Assembly: GCA_963971425.1 (NCBI GenBank)
Contig: OZ020526.1
Span: 18,319,173-18,383,172, forward strand
Length of the DNA stretch: 64,000 nt
Source: Bryoerythrophyllum caledonicum
Lineage: Eukaryota > Streptophyta > Bryopsida > Pottiales > Pottiaceae
Direction: 5' to 3'
In this document: positions 38,450-50,489 of the stretch, in pieces
Numbering within the stretch: position 1 is the first letter of the stretch
Layout: every line of letters begins with the position of its first letter
Notes under the pieces: generated by a model
The model's database searches: none
The model's input: only the letters and a program-made list of their open reading frames with translations
Told to the model about the DNA's origin: nothing
Program-made: the position numbers and the translations under genes

Positions 38450-39946
38450 CAGTGCCCGCTCGGCTCCGGCCCTCCGCGGCCCACAGCGACGAAAAATGCG
38501 GCTATCCTCGGCGAGGCATAAGTGACTTTTACATGGTTTCAGAAAAATTTCCAGTTTTGCGGTGCAAGATTGCACCGACTGCGTCACTCCGGGCCCGCAT
38601 TCCAGGTTCTTTTGGCGGATATATTACCCCGGTTTCCAGGCCCCCGACTGGAGATGCTCTAACCCCGGTGGGGACTTCGTTGGCATCGAAGTCTTCATCC
38701 GACGAGAACACTGTCCACTTCTGTCGTCAAGAAAATTCAACACAGTTGCGTTGGGCAGTCTCGTCACAATTCCGAAGACGTCACAATTCGATGAGAAGAC
38801 GTCACAATTCGATGAGAAGACGTCACAGCACAATTGTGAAGACGTCAAAATCCAACACTATTCGATGCGAAGATGTCGGGAAAATGCTGTGCGCATCTCG
38901 TGTCATGGCTGTTCACAGTCCCCTCTTAATTAAAGACAACCACATCTGCACGGCTCACTTTCCTTCTTGCCAAGGGCTGCCGACAATTTGACGACCTGCA
39001 CCAGATTTCACGCCTCGTGCCTCCGACTAGCTAGATGGTAGGACAGCGATGCACGGCTACACCAGATGGGTGAGGATACGCGGCCCTCTTATGCGTACTT
39101 GGTGGTTGAGGTGGACGCGGCTCAGGGTTTTCTTCCCTCGTGCGTCGGCTTTCGAGGTTGTTGGTGACATCGATTGCTTTGAAGGGGTTGCAAGTTGCTT
39201 CTTTCCAGGTTGACGGAATCTTTGCTGCTGGTATGCACTACTCTGTTTGCGACTTTGAGTGTTGCCATTTGGGGTGTTCGTGAATGGATCTGTCTCAGGT
39301 TCTCCTCCAGTCGGTGGACCTGGTGCTACGGTGTGGGAGCTGGTTTCCTCTATCGTAGATGTGGTTTTTGTTTTCTGGGTAGTTGTGAGATGACACTGCC
39401 ATTCTAGAACCCATGCTCGGGCGGTCTCTTGGGCTGTTGACATCGCTGTGGGCACTCCTGTTAATTGAGTGTCAATATCGACACTGAACAGTGACTCGCT
39501 GTGATATATTGGTTTGGTCATGGGCCATTCTCAGTTCGATTTCTTCTCTCTGTTGGTCACTTGCGTCATTTTCATTGCCACTTTCCGAATGTTTCAAGCT
39601 CATACCGGACTCAGCTTCCCGAAAGCTTCATAAATGAAAGCCAGTCTAGCACAATTGTTGAACGTTACGACTAATTGATGTTGATTTAGAAGTCATTTTC
39701 AGCCATTAAGTTCGATAAGTTCAGGGAATAAGTTCAACGAATAAGTTCAGCGAATAAGTTCAGCGAATAAGTTCAGCGAATAAGTTCAGCGAATAAGTTC
39801 AGCAAAGAAGTTCAGCGAATAAGTTCAACGAATAAGTTCAGCGAATAAGTTCAGCAAATAAGTTCAGCGAATAAGATCAAAAAGTCATGAGTCATTATGT
39901 ATGAAATATGGAACACACGTGCTTGCTGCTCGTGTGAGGATGGATC
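38450..39946 (+). promoter_or_regulatory. Upstream block of TNL copy D
   Basis: The most complete version of the block. It starts with a GC-rich piece shared with copy A (2461 on) ending in GGAGATGCTC at about 38660. It carries three GACGTCAC motifs at 38777, 38798 and 38819 and a copy-specific minisatellite just before the TATA box. It directly abuts the truncated 5' end of the SAC9-like exon, so SAC9 remnant and TNL lie head to head. Confidence 0.55.
39719..39874 (+). repeat. 13-bp minisatellite in TNL copy D promoter
   Basis: Twelve tandem units of consensus GTTCAGCGAATAA, with a few point variants. Copies A and C have a single related motif (TTCAGCGAGTAAG) at the equivalent place. The array ends about 72 bp before the TATA box. 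Confidence 0.92.
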
Positions 39947-39954
39947 TATAAAAG
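39947..39954 (+). promoter_or_regulatory. TATA box of TNL copy D
   Basis: TATAAAAG in the same context as in A and C, about 300 bp before the coding start at 40251. Confidence 0.55.
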
Positions 39955-40250
39955 GCTCTGACGAGGCTTTAACAGCTTGGAATTTCCTCGTTCGCCTGGA
40001 AATTTCAGAGCAATAAGCTACTGTCAAAGATGCTTGTAGTCTTTAAGTATACCGACCGACCCAGCATCATCTGGGGCGCAGGTGATGGTTGTCCATTTCG
40101 ATGAGGTTCATACCAGCTTCACGTATGGCAAAAGCAGGGGAGATGATGCTTCTTGATCGTCTCTCATTACAACAGTATTATTGACTAACGGAACCCAGAT
40201 TTGCATGTTATTTGTCAAGTTTGAGCACCCGAGAGTTGCCAGTGGAGGAA

Positions 40251-43200
40251 ATGGATGGGGAAGAAGCTTTTGAGCGAACACGCATGGAAGGAGGTTCACG
40301 TGGACCTCCTGGTGACTTGACCCAAGACAATGCGCAGGTCAGACTTTCGTCCTAAGCAGGTGCAATATGACTCTCTGTGACGAACTGCTGGCAAATATGG
40401 TTAGCGCTAACATCTGAATGTCGTTGTAGGCGATTGTGGAGTCTTTGAGCTTTCCGTTAGATACTATCCCAGCTGGCCATGCAGCAGGGCGACCTCACAA
40501 GCTAAGACACTTTCTACTCGGTAAAGTACCAGTTCCCTTGACTTCATTTAGTCTTTGAATGGATGGCAATCTAGATCATGTTTCTTCACAAAGTGGGCGG
40601 GTGATGGTGTGCAGTGAGGTGCACTGTTGACTCTGCATTGATGAGTCAATTGAGATTCTAGCTAATATGCGGAAGTTTGTGAATTTCGGATTCCATGATT
40701 GATAAGTGTAGTGGTTCTATATATCATGTCATATTAAAGCACACGTCATCTGTCATTGGAGGTATAGATGGCAGGGATGAGGAGCGGAGCAAGAATACTA
40801 ACACTGGGGGTAGTTCTGGTACTGTTGCTTGTGGGGTTCATCAATTCCAGCGTTCGGGCGAGGTGAGCTCTAGTCTGAAGTAGGTTCCACAGTACGTAGA
40901 TCGTTTTTCTTGTGAAACAGAGTATTTTATGCAAGCACTCTTTGCAGCTAGGTTATGGACGTAGGCTTTGATTGCCTAGAAAAAGGACCCATCCTTCATG
41001 ATATGGAGGGGCCGTCCAACTCTCTCTCCAACTGATGAATGTGCATGTGGCTCTGCTCTGAAACAACGCATTAGCAGGAATCCCAGATGCCTTCTTCTTC
41101 CGGTCACCCCAGAAAAACAGCAGGGGGCACTGGAATTTTGGATGGCTGCAGCGGCAGACAGAATGTGCAGCGCCTCAGGTACATCCCGCACCTTTGAACG
41201 GAGCACCGCTCACTTATCACAGCTACTGAAGACCACACACGATTACTGAAGGTCAAATTTGCACGTCTCACATCATGCATACGTTGACGAGGAAGACGTG
41301 TGCAACAGCTACGTCATTGTTAGCTAGTGACTCACGCCGCATGACACGCATTCAGTCTTTTCCTTATAAATAAGGCGGTTTGTGCAATCTCATCCCAATC
41401 TCTCCTTCCACTGATTCCTCCACAACATGTTGCAGTTCATTGCAGGTTGATGGGGTGAAACATAAGATATTTATCAGCCATTCTGGAGCACAGAAGGATT
41501 TTGCGGAGCAGCTGTGTCTAGATCTGGAAAGACGAGGGTTCCTGTGCCCATTCTTCGACCAGCGACAGCACAGTCTGCCCAAGGGCAAGGATTTCGTGCC
41601 TCTCATCAAGGATGCAGCCCGACATTGTGATGTTGCTGTGATGGTATTGTCGGAGGAGTTCTTATGTTCGAAGTGGCCCATGATAGAGCTTGCTGAGTTT
41701 CACGATGCACGACAAGCGGACAACCCACGGATGAACATGCTCCCACTTTTCTACAAGTTGTCGGTTAAGGATCTGGATGACAGGGCCATCGAGGAACGTT
41801 GGATGCCGATGTGGAGACAACTCGCCGATGATGACGCGAGGATCGACGTGGCAAAATGGAGTGGTGCTGTTCGAGCGGTGCGGAAGGCAAATGGCATGGT
41901 GTTTGGTGAGAAGGGACCGTCGGAGGTGGCCTACAGGAACGATATCGTGCAGAGAATTTTCAGGTTGTGGCCTCCAGACTTGTTGTACGACAGTTCTCGG
42001 AAGATGGTTGGTTACAGTCGAGTTTGCCAGGTTGGTGTTGGGGCCCAATTTGGTTTGTTTTGTATTGTGAAGGATGAGATTCTTGGTGTGATTACTTGTA
42101 TTCTAGGTGGATGCCGAGTTGGTTGGAGAGTTGAAGCAACGAGGGTGCTGGAATATTGAGCACAACTAACATGATGACTCCACTGGGGATGAAGCGTCCA
42201 ACGTATGCATGATGTGCATGTTTGATGAGGCAGCGTGGTAGATTACCACTAGTGGTGGAGACAATGTTGTTGGAGGCCTAGGCGTGTCCATTAAGTATGT
42301 AGAGTGGTAATGAGTCTGGTGGCATTGAAAAGTTTGTCGGAGATGATTGGTGTGAGGGAAGTTGTGCGGTAGACATGTGGAATGAGTTGAGGTGTTTGAC
42401 ACCGGTTGCGTGTAAACTCGTGGATTTTCATTGTGTCATGTAGACGGTGTGTGATCGATTTGTGAGAGGCACGAGCGGAGGCCCATCATATTTGGGCTTG
42501 TATGGAGCAAGCGGAGGAGGGAAAACAACTGTGTCCAAGGCCTTGTGCGATAGGTTTTGCAGAGAGTATATGGGCAGAGTTTGCCATGTGGACTTGGGCG
42601 AGGGTGAAAGAATGGGCAAGGGTTGGGATGAGGACTTGCATGCGTTGTTGAGATTGAGGCGGGTGAAGCGGATGTTGGAGAGGTTGTGTGGTCTTGACAA
42701 GGAAGCGGTGGATAGAATCAGTGATGTGGATGAGGTAATTTGAGTTGAGCATTGCCGTTTAACATGATTTAGTTCCGTTAAATGCTTGAATAGTAGGTGG
42801 TATTGATGTGCTTTTGTAGAAGCTCATTGTTCAGATGGTGTTTGTTGTGAGCCGTGGTTTTGTATGCAAGATGTTAGAGGTTGTAGGTGAGTGGTGGTAG
42901 GGAAATGGTGTTTGGCAGGGGTTGACGGAAATGCGGAGGCGCATGAAGCGGGAGCCTGTGTTTCTAGCTATTGACAATGTCACGAACGAGGATAGGTCGT
43001 GGAACGAAGCTCGCGATTACTTGGAAGTTGGCTTCCATCCGGAGAGCAGAATTGTAATCACATCACGGAGCAAACAGAATGTTTGGGACTTGGTGCCTGA
43101 CATGCCATTTTGTGTGGCAATGCCAAGGTTGAGTGTGATGGAAGCTGGAGAATTGTTTTTGAGAAGTGCTGCTCCATCAATGTCCGTCTCTAGGCTGAGT

Positions 43201-44697
43201 GCTAAAGAGCGAAGAATTGTTGGGCTGTGCATTGAGCAATGCATGTATCATGACCCGGATGAATGTGGAGAAGCAAATTTCATTAGCGAAGATGAAGTTG
43301 GGCTGCTATCCAAGGCCCAAGTGTACAAGACATGGAAAAAGAGTTATCATCCTATGGCACTATCGGCGCTAGGTGATATCTTTCGCCGGTATTTTGGCAA
43401 CGGTGACATGTTGCGGTGGATGGGTTACTTGGAAGAGAAGAAGGATCCGTTGTGGGATGTATGGAAATTGCCACATGGTATGGGAGGGATTTTCGGGTTG
43501 CAGTTTCATTCATTACCATCAAGCGAGCAGCTTTTGTTTCTTGATATCTTCTTATTTCTTCGAGGACAGTATGTCTTGTTTATCGACTCGGTAATGGATA
43601 CGCTTTGTAATTGGCATGAGGAGACGAAGCTCGATATGGAGAGACGAGTAAGTTCTTTTTTGATGGTTTTTGGCAAGCTTCCATGATGGTCCTTGTAAAG
43701 GGAAATTTCGTTGTTGACCTATAATACTTGGATGAGCTTGAGGGTGGAACTTATGGTGTTTGAGTAGTATATGGCTTCTGATGTGATGGACTATGTGTTG
43801 CAGTTGCAGGATTTGGAAAGGTCTGGCATGATCTCATTGGAATGGGATAATGATGGTGTTTGGGATATTGATATGCATGAAATGTATTACAGATTTGCTA
43901 AGTGGCATGTGAAAAACCATGGGATAAAATGGTTGAAGAATGCATATTGTGTGTGTAAATCACATGGATCCACTTCCAATGGGGATCATGTGGCATCGGA
44001 CATAGTGAGGCTACGAATGGATGGTGAAAGCCTGGCAAGCGCAAGCTTGTTGGCGAGCAAGAAGATGCAAGAGTTTCACAATGTAGAGGTGTTGGTCCTT
44101 GCTTTTTGCCCTGGCGTGAAGGAGTTGAACCTTGAGGGGCTGGTGAGTCTGCGTATTTTGATTATTGAGAATATTATAAGCTTGCAGGCGGTGACCTTGA
44201 ATGGGAGTGATGGCACAGCGAAGAGTGGTGGCGTTTTTGATGCATTGAAATGTGTGAAGTTGATGCGTCTAGAATCGCTAGTGCATGGTCCGGAGGTGAG
44301 GTGGTGTACCTCCTTGCTCGAGTATCATTTCTGGCATTGCCCAAGCATGACGAATATGGACGAGATGGAATGCCCCCACTTGATTAAGGTGGTGCTTGAT
44401 GGGTTGGTTGGGCACCAATTGGCAAGGCTACCAAATGTTAAAGCCCTGCCTTTATTAGAGTATATTGATGTCCAATCCCGTTGCACGGTTGCCTTGAGTG
44501 ATGTGGAGGTGTCAAGAGGAGTCACCTTAAGGAATCTTGAGAAGCCATTTTTGCGGGTGGTGGAGGAGATTGTCTTGTATCTACACACGGCATGGGTCGA
44601 CAATTTGGATCTTCGAGATGGTGGCTTTTTCTTTAATTGGCGTAAGACAAGTCCAAGTGGGGAGAGGTTAAAGTTGTTTGGACGTTCCTTCAACTGA
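40251..44697 (+). CDS. TIR-NB-LRR immune receptor, copy D (7 exons)
   Basis: Exons: 40251-40337, 40430-40520, 40768-40862, 41446-42030, 42444-42734, 42919-43647, 43804-44697, about 923 aa, open throughout. The upstream ATG used in A and C is GTG here, so the second, shared ATG (MDGEEAFERTR) is the start. Exon 3 is 3 nt shorter than in the other copies, an in-frame deletion that supports its being coding. Domain blocks: KHKIFISHSG with Glu in KWPMIELAEF; P-loop GASGGGKTT; kinase-2 VFLAIDNV; RIVITSR; YHPMALSALGD; DMHEMY; then the LRRs. The NLS-like stretch of exon 2 is weakened to PHKLRH. Probably functional. Confidence 0.83.
41365..41372 (+). promoter_or_regulatory. Intragenic TATA-like box before TIR exon, copy D
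   Basis: TATAAATA in intron 3, as in B and C. Confidence 0.35.
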
Positions 44698-45269
44698 CGG
44701 CGCAATGACAAAAGGTTCATTGCATCCCCTTTTCATTACTTTTTACCATTGAAATCATATGACCACACTTTTTTGAACCTTCAAGAGCTTTTAACTCTTA
44801 AAGGCCAAGACATGGTTGCTGTAAATAGTTGAAGAGATGATGCGGTTGACTTGGTTGACGAGGGTCTATCAAAGTATTTGAGTGGAAAGTCTTCTAACCA
44901 CGAGGGTTTGCTTTCATGCTTGGAGAGTGACTAAGAGTAATGCTAAGGTATTTTTTTGAGTACAACTTGTCTCTTCTTGTGAATTGACATTCTAGAAAAG
45001 CTACATGCAAGTTTTGTGTGCAGAAAGAGTCCTCAGTTTTTGTGAGGGAGAGGTTTAGAAGAGACACTGTGCGAAAAATCTCTCCATCTTGTAAATTCTT
45101 TTATTTTGTAAGGTATTGTATTGCCACAGGCGTGATTCATTTGGTGTCAAACTTTTTCACTACACAAGGTCTAAGTTCAATACCTTCATGTTAAGCATGA
45201 TATTAGTTTCTTGTATACCAATGTTTAGAGGTAGAGAATGAATGTAGCATATTCAAAACAATTGTGCAA
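44698..45269. repeat. 3' flank of copy D and truncated R1 repeat
   Basis: It follows the flanks of A-C until GTGCAAG at 45269, where R1 is cut off by unrelated sequence. This is the right border of the TNL/SAC9 amplified region in the window. Confidence 0.55.
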
Positions 45270-46096
45270 GCAGCGGCGCTATCTTGTGAGCGGTGAGCAG
45301 CGAGCGGCGAGCGGTGAGCATGAAAAATCCTGAAATCTGGAATTTTTTGTCAGTTTTTTGCGAAAAAGTGAAATTCGAGGTTTTTTCAGCAGATCATCAA
45401 ATTTTGGTGACATATTTTTCAAAAATTTCTAATTTTAGAAAATACCCTACAGCCGTGGTATACTGCGAAATTGCGTGTTTTTTCTTTATTTCGGTCTTCT
45501 AGAGTTCCCTGTTTTAGTTTAAAGGTGTGTCACCATTTTTTTTCTAAAGGTCCTACATTTGTAAAGTGCCATATTAGAATGTAAAGCACATATTTACTTA
45601 GGCATAGGGATTAGCGTCGTGGTATAATATCATACGAAGCGGACAATTCTGGACAATACTTGCTAATTTATGATAATATTGATCTTGAGATACAACGGGT
45701 ATCACCTAGGTATTAAGTGGATATTTCACTAGTATTAAATCGGTACCACATTCGAAATACATGGGTATTAACTGTTAACTACGAAATGCACGAAAATCAC
45801 CTTTGCGTTCCATGCATATCATTTGCACAAATCACGAAGACTTTTCCCACAATATTAGCAGTCTCCATTTCCAATGACTTATGTATAAAATTGTCACCTT
45901 TAAACTGTGGAACATGCTAAGTATGGGATTCTACTCCTCAGAATAATATAACGAAATATAATAATATATTAATTGAATTCATGACCATGAACTACAGTCA
46001 TGAAATCAGGTACAGACTGAGCATGTATAGAAGATGCTTCACTTGTGCAGCCAAGAAATATTAATATTTCTGGTCGCAACGACTTGAACACCTTCC
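45270..46096. other. Intergenic, no gene recognised
   Basis: It starts with an imperfect GAGCGGTGAGC-type short repeat (45289-45320). The rest is AT-rich with no clear coding signal. Confidence 0.5.
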
Positions 46097-49000
46097 TCAC
46101 GCTCGTTTGGTGATGTTAGTAAGCTCAAGAATGCGCATAACTTTGTTAAAGCTGTAGCTTGGAGCATGCATGAACAGGTCCTCATTGTAGTCCATCTTAC
46201 AAAGGTAACGTAAGATGTAATACACATGTTTGCAATACTTCCATTGCCCCTTCTTTCCCAATGCTTCAGATTGCATCTTCAAAAAATCCGGGCATGAGCA
46301 TCCTGGGAGGTCCGTAAACGTGACACAATAGGACTTGTCCTTCCCCGTGTCAAGAGTGATAATGCATACGGTATGGCAAACAGATTCGAGTCGTAGCAGT
46401 TATTCATAAGAGCTGCGCTTGACCACTTGTTGCGTTAGTCAATTGTGGGAGCATCTGTTGTTCTACGAATTGCGTAGCCATTCCGAAAGCTGTGGTGAGC
46501 ATTGGGATTTGCTCGAATGGGGAAATGAGAACGCGGAAGAGGCATGTCCATAGACACTTGGAATTGTCTTCGTGGTGAAAGAACTCCACGCTGTTGCAAT
46601 TGGAAACCTGCTTCCTCTAATGCAAAAACCTCTTGCACAGTTAAATTTGTGCCAAGTTTCACAGGCCACGATATTGGAACTGCTGGCCAATCCATCACAA
46701 ATGCCTTCTTCGACCCCTTTACACAGCGGCCAACATCCTCTAGACAGAACCAAAACTCCGCAGTAACATTGCGTGGCGACCTATAATCCTTCTTCATACC
46801 CAAATAGGTGGAGGCGGGGGTTCCATGACTTCCATGTGTAATTTTGGTGTTGCAAGGTTCACCAGTGTCAGCCTGCAATGCTTGGTATTTTCGAGCTGAC
46901 TTTTTGGAGAGCCGAGCAATGTGCCACTTAGACGGTTCACAGTGCGATTCGAGAATGGATGTTGTATGTTGGACACCAGAGTCGTGTCCGCCAAGGGCCT
47001 CTTCGATGCGGGCCAAAGTCACCCTTTTACCATCACGGAAAAATGAATAGTTCACCGTATCGGACCTGTGCGAATCGTGAGACGACCCGAGTGGCATGTC
47101 AAGCTTGCGCTTCGTGGATCCAAAAACCTCCGCACCTTCTAAGCTGCATGTCCTAGTTAGTAAATCCTCAGCTCCGGGGAAGTTCCTAACTACATCAGCT
47201 ATGAGTTTAAGATCACCCAAACGTTGTGCGAATTGCAACTGAAGCGTACCTTTGTCCGGACCTTTTCCCGACGCGCCGCCCTTCAACCATGCTCGATAAG
47301 AAGTAATCTGCATGAAAGCACGAATGAGGTCGTCTACGGTTGCTACGTATAGACACGTCATTGTGTTTCCGGATTGTTGGAGCCAACGGTTGTGGACAGT
47401 TTTGGCAAGGTTGTAGGAAGGCATGTCAGCCCTCTCGTCAAGCGTCAGATCCTGAGGAAACGCAACAATCGTCAATAAATAGGGGCAAACGATTACGTGT
47501 CTATACGATCTAATGGAATGTAAACTATATAGAGCATGAGGACCACTTACAAGCTGCATTGCGCCGCCCCATTGTCGATAACGAAAGTGCCAGAATGCCA
47601 TCCAATCCTCCAGAGCACGACGTCCGATTTCGGTGGTGGTACCAGAGGACAACCACCATGCTCGAATTACATTGTACTGAGCTTCAGCCTCGTCATGGAT
47701 CTTTGCATTCTTCCAAATTTTGCAGAGGGCAATATGTTGCTCTTGGAAGCCAGGAAGAATACTTCTGGAGGTCGCACGCTGAAGACACTTTGTCCAATGA
47801 AACAAGCATGTTCGTTCTCTATTGTCCATGGGCTTGTCCTTGTCGCCGGTGCCATATACTCACCGAATGGCATGCCAATTCGCACCAGCACTGTGAGCCA
47901 TGAAGCCTTTGAAGTTAACGTCTTCTAGGCCATGTTGTCTCATCGTATCATTTAGATTCTTCCAGAACAACTCTTGCGCTTGAGCATCCTCAGATTGCAT
48001 ATCGCACATGGCAATTGTCATTACCTTACAATACTTGTTGTCGTACACATGACATGCCATGGTAGTCCAATCCTTGACTCGTTTGACATGATCAAACATC
48101 AACCAACAATCTTCAAGGTCATTTCCGGGTTGCATACGCCTAACGAGGTCTACACCACTTCCACATTGGTCGACAGACATTTTAAAAAGGAATAGTGAAC
48201 CTTGCAACTGGCCTCGAAACTTGTTTTCGTGGATGAACACAAATCTGGACGACTCATTTAGCTCCATGATGTTGTCCATTACACCCTTCCCGCCACTGTA
48301 GAACTTCTTGCACGTGGACACTAGATTCCTTATATTCGGAGACGAAAGAGTCTCGAATTGATCAAGGACAGCATCCATAGATGCTTCTTCCAGGTTGGAC
48401 AACTTGGACTGTAGACGGATCAGGTAGTCGGAGAGAAAATTCTTGCTTGCAGCCATGACAATTGCAGAATTAGTAGCCTTGGGCGTACGTTGGACTTCTT
48501 TTGCTACGCAATCGTGCATGACGTCTATGGCATCTTGGTCTACGCCTTTCGAGATAGGATGAAGATGATGCCCCAAATAGACTACAGCGCGTGTTCGATC
48601 GGGATCGATAGATGTCACATAGTATATACGTGCATCACAAAGAGCAAGACAAATTGGAGGGGTTTGGCAGACCTTACATGAGAGCGTAGATTTCTCGGAT
48701 GGTGCTCCATTCACGGAAAATGGAGTGAACGCGAACCCACTCCACTCGGTCTGATTCGAGCGCCTATCGTTCCGAGACTGATACTCACAAGTGATGTTAG
48801 GGCACCGTAGATGATCTGTGCATACGGATTTTCGGTACGTAAGACCAAAATCGTTCTTGATATTTGTAGTCATTGTCTTGCACCACGTGTGACCATCGTG
48901 TTGTTTACTCATCCCATCTAGGCCCCCCCCGAACTGAAGAGGAATACCCTCCGGGAGAGGAGGAAGTTCGAATATCATGTCTCCATCATACTTTGGAGGC

Positions 49001-49110
49001 AAATACTTAACATGTTTTAAATCGAAACTATCGATATCTACTTGGGACAACTCAGACCTGGACCCTTTCCTATTACAGGTATTGTCGTAGTACGTGATGG
49101 CAAGTATTCA
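46097..49110 (-). pseudogene. Mutator-like (MULE-type) transposase with SWIM zinc finger, broken
   Basis: One long frame runs from about 49110 to 46435 with a single in-frame TGA at 47860-47862. It is 396 codons, TGA, 10 codons, then 464 codons. No ATG is visible at the upstream end. Recognisable blocks: LMFDHVKRVKDW (putative catalytic Asp), FKGFMAHSAGANW, RERTCLFHW and FWHFRYRQWGG. After a TAA at 46435 and a frameshift near 46375, the frame continues into CSCPDF ... YCKHVYYIL at about 46310-46220, which fits the CxC...CxH SWIM finger typical of MULE proteins. From memory, relatives carry Asp where this has His in MAHSA; if so a catalytic residue is also lost. Family assignment is by motif pattern only. 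No terminal repeats were found. Confidence 0.65.
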
Positions 49111-50489
49111 CATCTTAACACAAAGATACCCTTAAGGTAATCGTTCCCACAGAGAGTCACCGAGAACTACAACGACTAACATCAAGCCAAAAATCTGTAC
49201 AATGTCGACTATACAATCGGTATATCAAAAAGAAAGGAGGGAATAAGGGTTTAGATCACAAAGCCTAGGTGTTAATTATACCAATTCCCCATTCTTTGTA
49301 CGCATGTTGTCTCTTTGTACGTCGTAGGTCGTACATTCGTACGTCCTACATTCGTACGTCCTACCTTCGTACGTCCTACCTTTGTACGTCCTACCTTTGT
49401 ACGTACTACCTCATACGGGTAGGAAAGACTTCTATTACTCAAACCTTAGATTAGATCTGAGACTTATAGTAACACCTATGCACAATATGGACAGCCTGAG
49501 TACATGCGTACCCGGCAAAGGGGGGGGGGTTGTATTACCACGGATGTTGATCCGAGGACTCACAGAGATTTTAGTGTTTGACACAAGTAAAAGAGACTCT
49601 TCCTCCTATTCTCTCCTTCTACCTCTACTCACTCACTTAGATGGTTATGGCGTCACTGAGATCCCCCCGAGGGGGTGTTAGACCCGTGTTTCCAAAACTA
49701 TGAGTGGCGTAATGTAAGTGAGCAAGGGGCCTACCCGCCCACTATCCGTCCTCCTCTCAGTCTCCCTCCACATCCAATGCCCCTGGAGGTAAGATGTTCA
49801 GGGGATGATACGAGTCTTGAAAACCGACACCAATCGGTACGCCGGAAGGTCACTCAAGACTCATTAGGACCCTTATCCATCCGTCACTCCCCCCTTGTCC
49901 TTCCCTAGACACGTACAATCTCACATGTTATTCCCATCCACCCCAACTATTCTACTTGATGGAACAAGGAAACAACTGTAACGGTTTAGAGTTAGAGTCA
50001 CGCCCCTACTAACTATCCTCTCACCTCACCTATTATTCCCATCCTCCCAGACTAATCTACTTGATGGAACAAGGAAACGATGATTAGATAATTAGTATAG
50101 ACTTGAGGAGTGGACTACTTGAAATGGCACTCACAGTCATGTATGCAATCCGAGCTCTCCAACCTTCGAAGGTCTTCTCAGAGCGTAGGTTTAGAATTAA
50201 AACTGAAAGCAAATACACACATCAAGCAGTGAAGAGAGAGGCCACGAGGCTTCTCTCTTATACTGCCAAGGACCCACACAAGAGTCCAAACTCAAAAGAT
50301 ACCTAAAACGGTGCATTAACTACTCTTGGCGGCAGTGGCCGCCACTACTCACGACGTGCACCTTCAGAAGATGACTTATTACACAAATCCCAAGGCAAAA
50401 CCAAGTCAAAACCAATGTCAACCGGGGGCCAAATCCCGGAATGAACAGTGACCTACGAAACAAGATCCTTACCCTATAGACGTAAGTTT
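49111..50489. other. Intergenic with short repeats
   Basis: No gene recognised. It holds the minisatellite at 49313-49418 and a direct repeat of about 40 bp containing TACTTGATGGAACAAGGAAA at about 49930 and 50036. Confidence 0.5.
49313..49418 (+). repeat. 17-bp minisatellite, GTACGTCCTAC type
   Basis: About six units resembling TTCGTACGTCCTACCT in tandem. Each unit contains the palindrome CGTACG or GTAC. Confidence 0.8.

Noticed and set aside
47536..47928. Plus-strand ORFs over the MULE region
   Set aside because: Antisense to the recognised transposase frame, with no motifs.
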